Source of the DNA: Rhodoferax ferrireducens T118
GTDB lineage: Bacteria > Pseudomonadota > Gammaproteobacteria > Burkholderiales > Burkholderiaceae_C
Length of the DNA: 64,000 nt
Direction: 5' to 3'
NCBI RefSeq assembly: GCF_000013605.1
Contig: NC_007908.1
Location: 1,426,001-1,490,000, forward strand
Part shown: piece by piece, positions 46,554-54,556 of the stretch
How positions within the stretch are numbered: the first letter of the stretch is position 1
How the letters are laid out: the number at the start of each line of letters is the position of its first letter
Made by a program: the position numbers and the translations under genes
Notes under the pieces: model-generated
What the model saw: the letters and a program-made list of their open reading frames with translations, nothing else
What the model was told of the DNA's origin: nothing
The model's database searches: none

Positions 46554-49500
46554 ATGGCACACGGTTTCAAGGAAAGCGACTTTCAGAACGGCATTTTCAT
46601 CCCCTACCTGACCGCGCCCCAACCAGGTGGACTGGACTGGATACAGGGAAAGCCCACCGACATCGACGCCGCGCGCTGGATCGTGCCGGGGGATTTGCTG
46701 CACTTTCTGCGCGACGGCTGCCCGCTGAATGTTGCTGCCTTTGCCAAGGCCAGCAAGGGGTACGGCTCCGACATGGATTTTTTGCAAGCCTTTCTGCTTG
46801 ATGCGTTGTTGCCCAAGATCGAGGCCAAGGCGAATGCCGCTTTTGTGCTGCGCGAGAGCATCACCTTTGCCGGGCAGTCTTTCGTGTTGTGGAACGAAGC
46901 GCCGCGCACCGGGGCAGATTCCGGCGCGGCGGACCTGTTCAAGAAGAACTACCTGCGCGTGATCCCCGAAGCGCCGTTCGAGCGCGTCTTTCCGCACAGC
47001 AACAAGCGCATCAAGCGCCGCCCCGACGTGGTGTTTTTCGTCAATGGGCTGTACCTCTCCTATGCCGAGCTGAAAACCGCGCAGACCGGGCAGACCGCCG
47101 CCGGGCACGGGCGCAAGAAGATTGCCCACGACTGCATCGAGGCGGGCAGCGCGGCCTTGCAGGAGGCGCGCGAGCGCTACGCGGCACAGGGCGGCAAGTG
47201 GCCGGGCTTTCGCCACCGCGATCTGCGCGAAAAGGAGCGCCAGGAAATCCGTCAGTCGATATGCCTGTACGAAAAAGCCGCGCACATCAGTTGCGTGGAC
47301 ATGGGCGCGATGATGATCCTGTCGGACATCGAATGGCTGCTGCCGGAAATCGACGACGCCATCGAGGCCAACGATACCCAGGCGCTGGTGGAGACGTTGC
47401 CGGGCAAGGTGATGGACGCCTTCATGCGCGCCGCCGAGATGCGCGACAAGCCTGCCTCGGAGGCGCTGGCCGACCATCTGGCCTCGTTTTTTTCCGCTGC
47501 GGATGGCGTGGATCGGGAGATCTATTTCTTCAACCAGATACGCCCCAGCCGCACCACCACCGGCACCGAGATTCTGCGCCCCCGCCCGGCGCAGCGGGCG
47601 ATGCTGCATCAGTCGGTCAAGCGGGTGTGCGCGCTGTACGCCGACGAGAGTAAATCCAAGATCAACGAGCCGGACATCCGCGCGGCGCTCGCAGAATCGT
47701 TGCCCGACCTCGACCCGAAAAAGGTTAACGAGATCGTGGCCAAAACCCTGCTGCACCGCAACGGGCAGGAGTCGCATTCCATCCTGTTACAAGGCGCTGC
47801 CGGGCTGGGAAAAACCAATGTGATTGTCTGGCTGGCGCAGGCGCTTTCGGACATGCCCGACCCGCGCAGCAAGGCGGCATCACCGCTGTTCGATTTGTGC
47901 ATATTGCTCACTGACCGCACCGAGCTGCGCCAGAACGTGGCGGAAGAGGCGGCGCGCCTGGGGGCGACCAAGAACATCGTCGCCGAGGCGGAAACCTTCA
48001 AGGGGCTGTACGACAGCCTGCAAGACGGAGCGCGGGTGGTAGTGGTGAATATCCAGAAATTCCCCTCGATCAAGCGGCTGGCGCAGGACGATGCAGCGCT
48101 GTCCAAGCTTCTGACTGGCAAGCGGGTAGCGTTCATCATCGACGAGGTGCATCGCTCGCAAGGCGGTGTATTGCACGATGCGACTATCGAAATTTTCGAC
48201 GAGTGGGGCAGCCTCCGTCCGGCGGGCGCCAAGCGCAATCTCATCATTGGCCTGACGGCCACCCCGCGCGACGAGGTGCTTGCTCGCTTCGGCGAATGGC
48301 GTGCGCCACGGGCGGCGGGGGATGACATCCGCTGGGCGCCGTATTTCGCCTACACCATGACGCAGGCGATTCGCGAGAGGGTGATTCTGAACCCGATACA
48401 GAACGTGATCCGCTTCGAGGATCATTTGCAGTACCGGATTACCGACACGGTGCAGAAGCTGAGGCCCGGCGATGAGTTGCGCCCGCCGAGTTCGGACGAG
48501 ATTTACCAGAACCCAGACCGGCAAAGCATGGTCGCCAAAAATGCGGCATTGGTGTTTGTGGCCAAGACCATGATGGCGATACGCCCGCCGGGAGGGCGCG
48601 CCCTGGGCGATGGCAAGGCGATGTTCGCGGCGCATTCAATCAAGGCGGCGATTGCCTATCAACCGCTGCTGCGCGCTGAGCTGGACAAGCTGGCGGACGA
48701 TCCGCGCTTCGTCGAGCACGCGCAGGCAATCAAGGCCACGCCCGTGCTGCTGCTTTATACCGACAAGCAGGGGGAAGCCTCATGCGCTTCCCTCAACGGC
48801 GGCAGGAATCAGGATGCCATCATCGACGAATTCCGCCGCAAGGGTGAAGGGGCGAAACAGGGCGCGAAGGTGCATAACGCGCTCATCGTGGTGGTGGACA
48901 AGCTGCTGACCGGCTTTGACGAACCGACGCTGCACACGCTGTTCATCGACCGAGGCATGGACGATGTGCTGCTGTTCCAGGCCGCCTGCCGCGTGAACCG
49001 CTGGCGCAAGTGGAAAAACGATTGCCTGCTGGTGGATTTCTCCCATGACGGCGTAGTCTCGAAAAACTTGCCCAAGGTGTTTGCCAAGTATGGCGGCCTC
49101 ACGGTTTCGAGCCTGGACGCGATGGAGTTGAAGGACAAAATGGACGCGGCGTTCAAGGTTTTTTTCGATGAAAAGGACATCAATGCCCATTGGCGCGCCT
49201 GGAAGGCCACTTCATCCGGCGGTAAGGATCAGGAATCGGCAACCGGCCTTTCGGATTTTCTGGATGGGCTGGTGAAGAACGAAGTGGAGCGCGCCAAGAC
49301 CATCAGAAAGGCCGGTTCAGCCTGGTTGTCCAGCCGCGAGCGGTTATCCGGCATTCTCGACTTCACCAAACCGGCACTGGCCAAGCACGCCGACGAGAAG
49401 CGGGCAGCGTTCGCCGAACAGGTGGTTAAGCATCTCGCCAGCAAGCTGCGTGACGATGATGATCGCGTCGGCGCGGTGTTCGACATCGACCTGGTGGAGG

Positions 49501-50423
49501 ATGCGGTCGGTTGGGGCCTGGATGAACTCCCGGAGGCCGAGGAGAAAAAGAAAAAACCCAAGGGCGAGGCGGGCTTGCCGCATTCCGTGGGCGGGTTAAT
49601 GTCCTCGCTGGACGCCATTGAATTGCTCGCCGCCTTGCAGCTCACCGAACAACAAAAGCTCCAGCTCATCGAAAAGCTAAAGTCGTTTCTGATTGCGTTG
49701 TTTCAGGTCATCGACAACGAAGGCGCGAAGCGCAATAACGACATCCACCGCAAGATGATTCAGGCGATGGCGAACGAGGGCGCGGATTTTCCATGGGATG
49801 AGCGCTTTACCAAATTCAAGGGGCTGCTGGATACCACGGCCACCAATTTGAAAATACTCACCCACCCTGACCGCAAAGCGCTGCTGCTGCCACTGTTGAA
49901 GCGGCCTGAACTGATGATGGCAGACTATGAAGAGTGGGTTGTGTCGGAGGGGGCTTCAATTGCGATGGGCGACCAGCCTGTTGAACGCGAAGTAGTCAAA
50001 ACAAGTGCATCGAAAGTGCTCGACGAGCTCAGAAGCATCAAGCAGAGATCGGCTGAGTTTCTTCGGCTACAGCTCGGAGTCGATTCGAAGTGGAGCCAAA
50101 TCAATGACGCCTTTTGGTCTGTCATTGTGAAAAGTGACCGAAGGGTGCTTTGCCTTGCGGATTTGAGCCCCATTGCGGACGCTGGCGGGTGGCAGCAATC
50201 GGAGCTATTGGCGGTGCTGGGTTTGCTTGGAGCGCCCAAGGCCGCACTTTTGCGTATGGAATTGCGTGCACCAGACGGCACTGAAGTTCCGGCAGAGGAG
50301 GTGTCGCAAAAGCTGGCTGCGTGGTGGAAGAGTAAGACCATGACGGATGCCGAATGGAAAGCGTGGGCATCGCAATATGCGGTGTCATGGTCACCCGTGG
50401 TAGCGCAAGGAGCAGCCAAATGA
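46554..50423 (+). CDS. hsdR: type I restriction endonuclease subunit (R)
   Basis: 1289 aa. N-terminal PD-(D/E)XK nuclease: RRPDVVFFV with Asp158 and YAELKT with Glu172 and Lys174. Then the SF2 motor: Walker A GAAGLGKT at 414-421, DEVH at 530-533, GLTATPRDE near 567. The later helicase core (KLLTGFDEP near 781, AACRVNRW near 805) and a long C-terminal helical region follow. It translocates DNA and cleaves unmethylated DNA. The C-terminal extension is long for the family. The ATG at 46554 has AGAGGAA upstream. Its stop overlaps the start of the next gene (ATGA). Confidence 0.95.
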   Translation: MAHGFKESDFQNGIFIPYLTAPQPGGLDWIQGKPTDIDAARWIVPGDLLHFLRDGCPLNVAAFAKASKGYGSDMDFLQAFLLDALLPKIEAKANAAFVLRESITFAGQSFVLWNEAPRTGADSGAADLFKKNYLRVIPEAPFERVFPHSNKRIKRRPDVVFFVNGLYLSYAELKTAQTGQTAAGHGRKKIAHDCIEAGSAALQEARERYAAQGGKWPGFRHRDLREKERQEIRQSICLYEKAAHISCVDMGAMMILSDIEWLLPEIDDAIEANDTQALVETLPGKVMDAFMRAAEMRDKPASEALADHLASFFSAADGVDREIYFFNQIRPSRTTTGTEILRPRPAQRAMLHQSVKRVCALYADESKSKINEPDIRAALAESLPDLDPKKVNEIVAKTLLHRNGQESHSILLQGAAGLGKTNVIVWLAQALSDMPDPRSKAASPLFDLCILLTDRTELRQNVAEEAARLGATKNIVAEAETFKGLYDSLQDGARVVVVNIQKFPSIKRLAQDDAALSKLLTGKRVAFIIDEVHRSQGGVLHDATIEIFDEWGSLRPAGAKRNLIIGLTATPRDEVLARFGEWRAPRAAGDDIRWAPYFAYTMTQAIRERVILNPIQNVIRFEDHLQYRITDTVQKLRPGDELRPPSSDEIYQNPDRQSMVAKNAALVFVAKTMMAIRPPGGRALGDGKAMFAAHSIKAAIAYQPLLRAELDKLADDPRFVEHAQAIKATPVLLLYTDKQGEASCASLNGGRNQDAIIDEFRRKGEGAKQGAKVHNALIVVVDKLLTGFDEPTLHTLFIDRGMDDVLLFQAACRVNRWRKWKNDCLLVDFSHDGVVSKNLPKVFAKYGGLTVSSLDAMELKDKMDAAFKVFFDEKDINAHWRAWKATSSGGKDQESATGLSDFLDGLVKNEVERAKTIRKAGSAWLSSRERLSGILDFTKPALAKHADEKRAAFAEQVVKHLASKLRDDDDRVGAVFDIDLVEDAVGWGLDELPEAEEKKKKPKGEAGLPHSVGGLMSSLDAIELLAALQLTEQQKLQLIEKLKSFLIALFQVIDNEGAKRNNDIHRKMIQAMANEGADFPWDERFTKFKGLLDTTATNLKILTHPDRKALLLPLLKRPELMMADYEEWVVSEGASIAMGDQPVEREVVKTSASKVLDELRSIKQRSAEFLRLQLGVDSKWSQINDAFWSVIVKSDRRVLCLADLSPIADAGGWQQSELLAVLGLLGAPKAALLRMELRAPDGTEVPAEEVSQKLAAWWKSKTMTDAEWKAWASQYAVSWSPVVAQGAAK

Positions 50424-51040
50424 GTCTCGAAGGCGGCACTCTATTTGATTTAACCGATCAGTTGCGTCAGAAGTCACCCGAGCATCTGGACCTTTTCGCT
50501 TCTTTGACTGACGATCAATTTCAGGTTGCATTTGATTCGCTCTTGAATAAAGCCCTGGCGGGACTTGAGGAGAGTAAGGACGGTTTTCAGGCCTTGAAGG
50601 AGCCCGCGCTTTCTGCGGTTCTGCGCCTTGCCATGTTGGTCCCTGGCTTATCAGTCTCTTTGGAGCAACATTCAAACGGTCACGCTGATCTCACATTCGA
50701 GTCGTATCGGTTGGGAATTTCGCGCAGAATTCTTGGTGAAGCAAAGATTCATCGTGGTCCGAAGTATCACATTGACGGAGTTGGGCAACTGTTGGGATAC
50801 ATGACCGGCAGGGAGCTTCGAGGCCTGATGGTGATCTACATGCGTGATGCAAATGGTTCAGGACTGATGAAGAAGGTTCGCGACACCATGGATGAGGAGA
50901 AACCGGCAGATCAACGGGGGCTGACCACGCCGCATGTACTGAAGTGGGCTTTCGATTCCAATCACTTCCATTCTTGTGGTGACAACATCCGCATTAGTCA
51001 CGTTGCTTGCAATTTGCATGTTGACGGGGGTTCTGCATAG
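50420..51040 (+). CDS. putative PD-(D/E)XK nuclease-like protein, last gene of the hsd operon
   Basis: 206 aa, not a standard hsd gene. Residues 1-75 are helical (LRQKSPEHLDLFASLTDD, LSAVLRLAMLVPGL). Then the core: HADLTFE with Asp90, GEAKIHRG with Glu107 and Lys109, and GQLLGYM with Gln123 and Tyr127, matching D-ExK-QxxxY of RecB-like PD-(D/E)XK enzymes. MVIYMRDANGSGLM follows as a further strand. The start is the ATG at 50420 inside the hsdR stop (ATGA). It is the last gene before the island end. It may add nicking, processing or regulation to the type I system; function not established. Confidence 0.8.
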   Translation: MSLEGGTLFDLTDQLRQKSPEHLDLFASLTDDQFQVAFDSLLNKALAGLEESKDGFQALKEPALSAVLRLAMLVPGLSVSLEQHSNGHADLTFESYRLGISRRILGEAKIHRGPKYHIDGVGQLLGYMTGRELRGLMVIYMRDANGSGLMKKVRDTMDEEKPADQRGLTTPHVLKWAFDSNHFHSCGDNIRISHVACNLHVDGGSA

Positions 51041-51182
51041 TGCTGCTTCGGTCTGACCGCGCGTGACGAAGCTGGACGAATGTTTTGCGTTGGACTTTGG
51101 CGACATCGTGAAAAATATTGTTGTCGCTTGTCGGACGCTAAACTGCCCGAAGCCTGATGAAAAGAGGGTCGCTAAATTCATT

Positions 51183-51202
51183 GGGGGTATTTTTGGGGGT
51201 AT
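51183..51202. repeat. GGGGGTAT direct repeats, right
   Basis: GGGGGTAT at 51183 and 51195, same direction and same 12-bp step as the first two copies on the left side. Probable integrase arm-type sites. Confidence 0.55.
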
Positions 51203-51264
51203 TGGTGATTGTTCAAATCTTGAAACCTAGCATCCATGCGGGTTTTAAGGCTTTATGTGAACGA

Positions 51265-51279
51265 CTCCGTTCCGCCAAA
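51265..51279. other. attR core
   Basis: CTCCGTTCCGCCAAA, the tRNA-Ser 3' end with one T missing, marking the island's right end. Confidence 0.65.
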
Positions 51280-51316
51280 TTGACTATTTTTGACAGTCTC
51301 CGTGACTTGAAAAAAT

Positions 51317-51370
51317 GACCCAAAAAAATGCCCTGGTTCCTCATTGGAGCCGGGGCTATTTTTTTGGGTC
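51317..51370. terminator. bidirectional hairpin terminator
   Basis: GACCCAAAAAAA pairs with TTTTTTTGGGTC around an inner stem of TGCCC-TGG-TTCC with GGAGCCGGGGC. A-tract on one side and T-tract on the other allow termination in both directions. Serves hemL (minus strand). Confidence 0.8.
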
Positions 51371-51445
51371 TTGACCGGCACACCCTAGCCGACGATTAAA
51401 TTGGAGTTGGGGTGTTGAGCCATGTCGGGCGAAAATTTCACCCTG

Positions 51446-52756
51446 TTATTTTGAGATTATCTTGAACACCGCGCGCGCCGCTGCCACAGTGGCCGCAATG
51501 TCTTCAGCGGTATGGGCTGCGCTCACGAACCCCGCTTCATACAAGGCCGGAGCAATGTACACACCGCGATCCAACAATCCGTGAAAAAGTTGGTTAAAGC
51601 GGGCGCTGTCGGATTTCATGACCTGGACGTAATTTTGCGGCAGGGTATCCAGCAGGAAAAAGCCGAACATGCCTCCTTCGCTGTCGGCGCTAAAAGCAAG
51701 GCCTTCGGCGGTCGCGGCAGCCTTCAGGCCGTCGGTCAGTGAGCGGGTGGTGCGCGCAAGACTTTCATAAAATCCGGGTTTGCTGATTTCTCGCAGGGTG
51801 GCCAGGCCGCAGGCGGTCGCTACCGGATTGCCTGACAGTGTGCCGGCCTGGTAGACCGTTCCCAAGGGTGCCAGATGTTCCATGACAGCGCGTTTGGCGC
51901 CGAAAGCGGCCAGTGGCATGCCACCGCCAATCACCTTGCCCATCACCGTCATGTCGGGTTCAAAGCCGGGGATTTCCTTGGCATAAACGCTCTGTGCGCC
52001 GCCCAGCGCCACCCGGAAACCAGTCATCACCTCGTCAAAAACCAGCAGTGCGCCGTACTGGGTGCAGAGCTCGCGGCAGCGTTTCACAAATGGCACGCTG
52101 GCGCGCACAAAGTTCATGTTGCCGCAAATGGGTTCCATCATCAGGCAGGCAATTTCACTGCCCTGCATGGCAAAGGCCTCCTCCAATTGCTCAATGTTGT
52201 TGTATTCCAGCACCACTGTGTGTTGCACCACTTCAGGTGGCACGCCGGCGCTGGTCGGGTTACCAAAAGTGGCCAGACCTGAACCGGCCTTCACCAAAAG
52301 TGCATCAGCATGACCGTGGTAGCAGCCCTCGAATTTGATGAGCTTGCTGCGGCCGGTGGCGCCGCGCGCCAGGCGGATAGTGCTCATGGCGGCCTCGGTA
52401 CCGGAACTGACCAGGCGCACCATGTCCATGGACGGAACCAGGCGCAGAATTTCTTCGGCCAGCTCAACTTCGCGTTCAGTTGGCGCGCCGTAAGAAAAGC
52501 CCTCAAGTACAGCGGCCTGCACCGCTTCTACGACCGCCGGGTGCCCGTGTCCCAGAATCATGGGGCCCCAAGAGCCAATAAAGTCGGTGTAACGCTGGTT
52601 ATTGGCATCCCAGAAGTAGGCGCCTTGGGCGCGTTTGACAAAACGTGGCGTGCCGCCAACTGCCTTGAAGGCCCTGACCGGTGAATTGACACCGCCGGGG
52701 ATTACGCGTTTGGCACGTTCGAACAAAATTTGGTTGTTATCAGTGTTAAGTGTCAT
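51446..52756 (-). CDS. hemL: glutamate-1-semialdehyde 2,1-aminomutase
   Basis: PLP enzyme making 5-aminolevulinate for heme in the C5 pathway. 436 aa. [10 protein letters not shown] near the N-terminus, FVSSGTEA-type [24 protein letters not shown] and the PLP lysine in [11 protein letters not shown] (near residue 273) are conserved. It is a single gene on the minus strand, with the terminator hairpin behind it and a divergent rubredoxin in front. It is the first core gene after the island. Confidence 0.97.
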   Translation of the reverse strand: MTLNTDNNQILFERAKRVIPGGVNSPVRAFKAVGGTPRFVKRAQGAYFWDANNQRYTDFIGSWGPMILGHGHPAVVEAVQAAVLEGFSYGAPTEREVELAEEILRLVPSMDMVRLVSSGTEAAMSTIRLARGATGRSKLIKFEGCYHGHADALLVKAGSGLATFGNPTSAGVPPEVVQHTVVLEYNNIEQLEEAFAMQGSEIACLMMEPICGNMNFVRASVPFVKRCRELCTQYGALLVFDEVMTGFRVALGGAQSVYAKEIPGFEPDMTVMGKVIGGGMPLAAFGAKRAVMEHLAPLGTVYQAGTLSGNPVATACGLATLREISKPGFYESLARTTRSLTDGLKAAATAEGLAFSADSEGGMFGFFLLDTLPQNYVQVMKSDSARFNQLFHGLLDRGVYIAPALYEAGFVSAAHTAEDIAATVAAARAVFKIISK

Positions 52757-52991
52757 GGGAAGGGGGTTTCAGAGTGGGGATAAAAAGACAGATGAGGGTA
52801 ACGCGCTGGTTTGGCGGACCTCTGCCAATGACTCGTTCAAGTATTTGGCTACTAGGGAAACCATGGGGGCTGGTGTGAGCGGGCCAGTGTGTTTCTTCAG
52901 GCAAAATATCACATAGCGTGGCGTGCGGCGAAGCATTGCGAATGCCGCTTTTTTTTCGATGCTTGCATTCTATTCGAAGGCCTTTTAAGCT

Positions 52992-53165
52992 GTGGAATCG
53001 ACCAAAACATGGATGTGTCTGATTTGTGGATGGATCTATGACGAAGACAGGGGGGATCCCGATCACGGCGTTGCCCCGGGGACAGAATGGAAAGCAGTGC
53101 CGGTCAACTGGACTTGCCCTGAATGTGGTGCGCGCAAGGAGGATTTCGAAATGGTGCAAATTTAG
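52992..53165 (+). CDS. rubredoxin
   Basis: 57-aa electron carrier with one Fe(Cys)4 site. The knuckles are C9-L-I-C12 and C42-P-E-C45, with WIYDED and GTEWKAVPVNW between, all typical. The start is GTG at 52992; no ATG precedes Cys9 except Met8, which would leave too short an N-terminus. It is below the length usually scanned for genes, but the motif set is unmistakable. Rubredoxin next to hemL and the pil-chp operon is a conserved order in related betaproteobacteria. Confidence 0.93.
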   Translation: MESTKTWMCLICGWIYDEDRGDPDHGVAPGTEWKAVPVNWTCPECGARKEDFEMVQI

Positions 53166-53226
53166 GCGCCATTATTGAAATGTGTACCATCAGCGAGATT
53201 TATCACCATTTCAGGAGTCTTGTTTT

Positions 53227-53625
53227 GTGAATACGACTGGATCGACTTTCAAAGTTCTGGTGATTGACGACAGCAACACCATCCGGCGCAGTGCCGAGAT
53301 TTTTTTGAAGCAAGGCGGACACGAAGTCATGCTGGCTGAAGATGGTTTTGATGCCTTGGCAAAAGTCAATGACTACCAGCCCCAGCTCATTTTTTGCGAC
53401 ATCCTGATGCCCAGATTGGATGGCTACCAGACCTGTGCGATCATCAAGCGAAATGCCAAGTATTCAGACGTGCCCATAGTCATGTTGTCGTCGAAAGACG
53501 GCGTTTTTGACAAAGCACGCGGACGCATGGTCGGGGCGCAAGATTACTTGACAAAACCATTTACCAAAGACCAGTTATTGCAAGCTGTACAGCAGTTCGG
53601 CAAAGTGGCGCAAGGAGTTAACTGA
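53227..53625 (+). CDS. pilG: Pil-Chp response regulator PilG
   Basis: 132-aa single-domain CheY-like protein of the Pil-Chp system, which controls type IV pilus twitching. VLVIDDSNTIRRSAE near the N-terminus gives the acidic pocket, Asp58 in FCDILMPRLDG is the phosphoacceptor, and the threonine and lysine are in VMLSSKDG and LTKPF. The start is GTG at 53227 with AGGAG at 53213-53217. Its stop overlaps the pilH start by one base (53623-53627). Confidence 0.95.
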   Translation: MNTTGSTFKVLVIDDSNTIRRSAEIFLKQGGHEVMLAEDGFDALAKVNDYQPQLIFCDILMPRLDGYQTCAIIKRNAKYSDVPIVMLSSKDGVFDKARGRMVGAQDYLTKPFTKDQLLQAVQQFGKVAQGVN

Positions 53626-53990
53626 TGGCTATCCATAAAGTTCTGATCGTGGACGACTCAAAAACCGAGTTGATGTTCATGACCAATTTGCTGCAAAAAA
53701 ACGGTATGTCGGTGCGCACGGCAGAGGGCGCTGATGAAGCGCTGCGCCGACTCGCAGAAGAAAAACCCGATCTGATCCTCATGGACGTGGTGATGCCGGG
53801 CCAAAACGGTTTTCAACTGACGCGGTCCATCAATCGTACGCCCGAGTATTCGGATATCCCCATCATTATGTGCACCAGTAAAAGTCTGGAGACAGACCGC
53901 GTATGGGGTATGCGCCAAGGCGCGCGCGACTACATCACCAAACCGGTTGATGCAGCCGAGTTGTTGGTCAAGATCAAGGCACTGGGCTGA
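53625..53990 (+). CDS. pilH: Pil-Chp response regulator PilH
   Basis: 121-aa CheY-like protein. VLIVDDSKTELMF (acidic pocket), Asp54 in LMDVVMPGQNG, IIMCTSKSLET and ITKPVDAAEL (conserved Ser/Thr and Lys). PilH is the second response regulator of type IV pilus control and often opposes PilG. It starts inside the pilG stop and precedes pilI by 15 bp. Confidence 0.95.
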   Translation: MAIHKVLIVDDSKTELMFMTNLLQKNGMSVRTAEGADEALRRLAEEKPDLILMDVVMPGQNGFQLTRSINRTPEYSDIPIIMCTSKSLETDRVWGMRQGARDYITKPVDAAELLVKIKALG

Positions 53991-54005
53991 ACTCCCCAGG
54001 ATCGC

Positions 54006-54536
54006 ATGGCTAATCGCGAAGCACTTCGAGAACTCCAGACCCGCCTTGCCAGTCGATTGCAGGCAGCTCGCTCCGGGGACGTGTCAGTTGCGTGGCTGGC
54101 TGTCAAGGCGGGCGAGTCAAACTACCTTTTTCCGCTGGCGCAATCCGGCGAGATATTTCCACTGACCAACGTTCAGGTTGTCCCCTATTGCCGTCAATGG
54201 TTCATGGGTGTCGTCAATCTTCGTGGTGGCCTTTTTGGCGTTGTCGATCTGGCAAGTTTCATGAGCGGCGGATCGACTCGGGGCAGAACCGAACAGTCGC
54301 TCGCTGAGTCCAGTGTCATCACGATCAACTCGGCGCTGGAGCTCAATTGTGCTTTGATGGTGGACGGCCTGGCCGGACTTCGCAAGCGTGATGCGTTTGC
54401 CGGTGCCGAGGCGCCACCCGAGGGTTCTCCGGTTTTTTTTGGCACCCGGTTTACTGACCGCGACGGCGCGCATTGGCAGGAAATCAACTTGCAGTCCTTG
54501 TCTCAACTTCCAGAATTTCTCAGCATTAGCGCTTAA
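54006..54536 (+). CDS. pilI: Pil-Chp CheW-like adaptor PilI
   Basis: 176-aa CheW-domain coupling protein between PilJ and ChpA. FPLAQSGEIFPLTNVQVVP and WFMGVVNLRGGLFGVVDLASF (CheW core, VxNLRG element) are clear. The N-terminal 35 residues are helical. It starts with ATG at 54006 after AGGA and is 20 bp upstream of pilJ. Confidence 0.93.
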   Translation: MANREALRELQTRLASRLQAARSGDVSVAWLAVKAGESNYLFPLAQSGEIFPLTNVQVVPYCRQWFMGVVNLRGGLFGVVDLASFMSGGSTRGRTEQSLAESSVITINSALELNCALMVDGLAGLRKRDAFAGAEAPPEGSPVFFGTRFTDRDGAHWQEINLQSLSQLPEFLSISA

Positions 54537-54556
54537 GTTTTACCTAGGGTTTCATC

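Larger units (their letters stand above)
31588..51279. mobile_element. ~19.7 kb genomic island at tRNA-Ser(GCU)
   Basis: Bounded by the tRNA-Ser 3' end (31572-31587) and its near-copy (51265-51279), with a P4-type integrase first inside. GGGGGTAT direct repeats occur near both ends (31701-31742 and 51183-51202). The content is accessory: a non-coding repeat cluster, ParA, AlpA/Toprim/DUF3987 replication-type genes, an unknown two-gene module, and a type I restriction-modification operon. Genes from 34.1 to 42.9 kb face left and those from 43.0 to 51.0 kb face right. No capsid, terminase or conjugation genes are present, so it is an integrative, probably mobilised, element rather than a prophage. 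Confidence 0.85.
51041..51445. other. non-coding right end of the island
   Basis: 405 bp without a supportable gene. Holds the right GGGGGTAT repeats (51183-51202), the attR core (51265-51279), and a long hairpin terminator (51317-51370). Confidence 0.7.

Noticed and set aside
31588..51279. Prophage interpretation of the island
   Set aside because: No capsid, tail, terminase, portal or lysis genes; AlpA/Toprim/DUF3987 plus RM genes fit an integrative element.
52838..52885. Possible thirteenth copy of the dispersed repeat (TTGGCTACTAGG...GGGGGCTGG)
   Set aside because: Only scattered matches; too weak to separate from chance.
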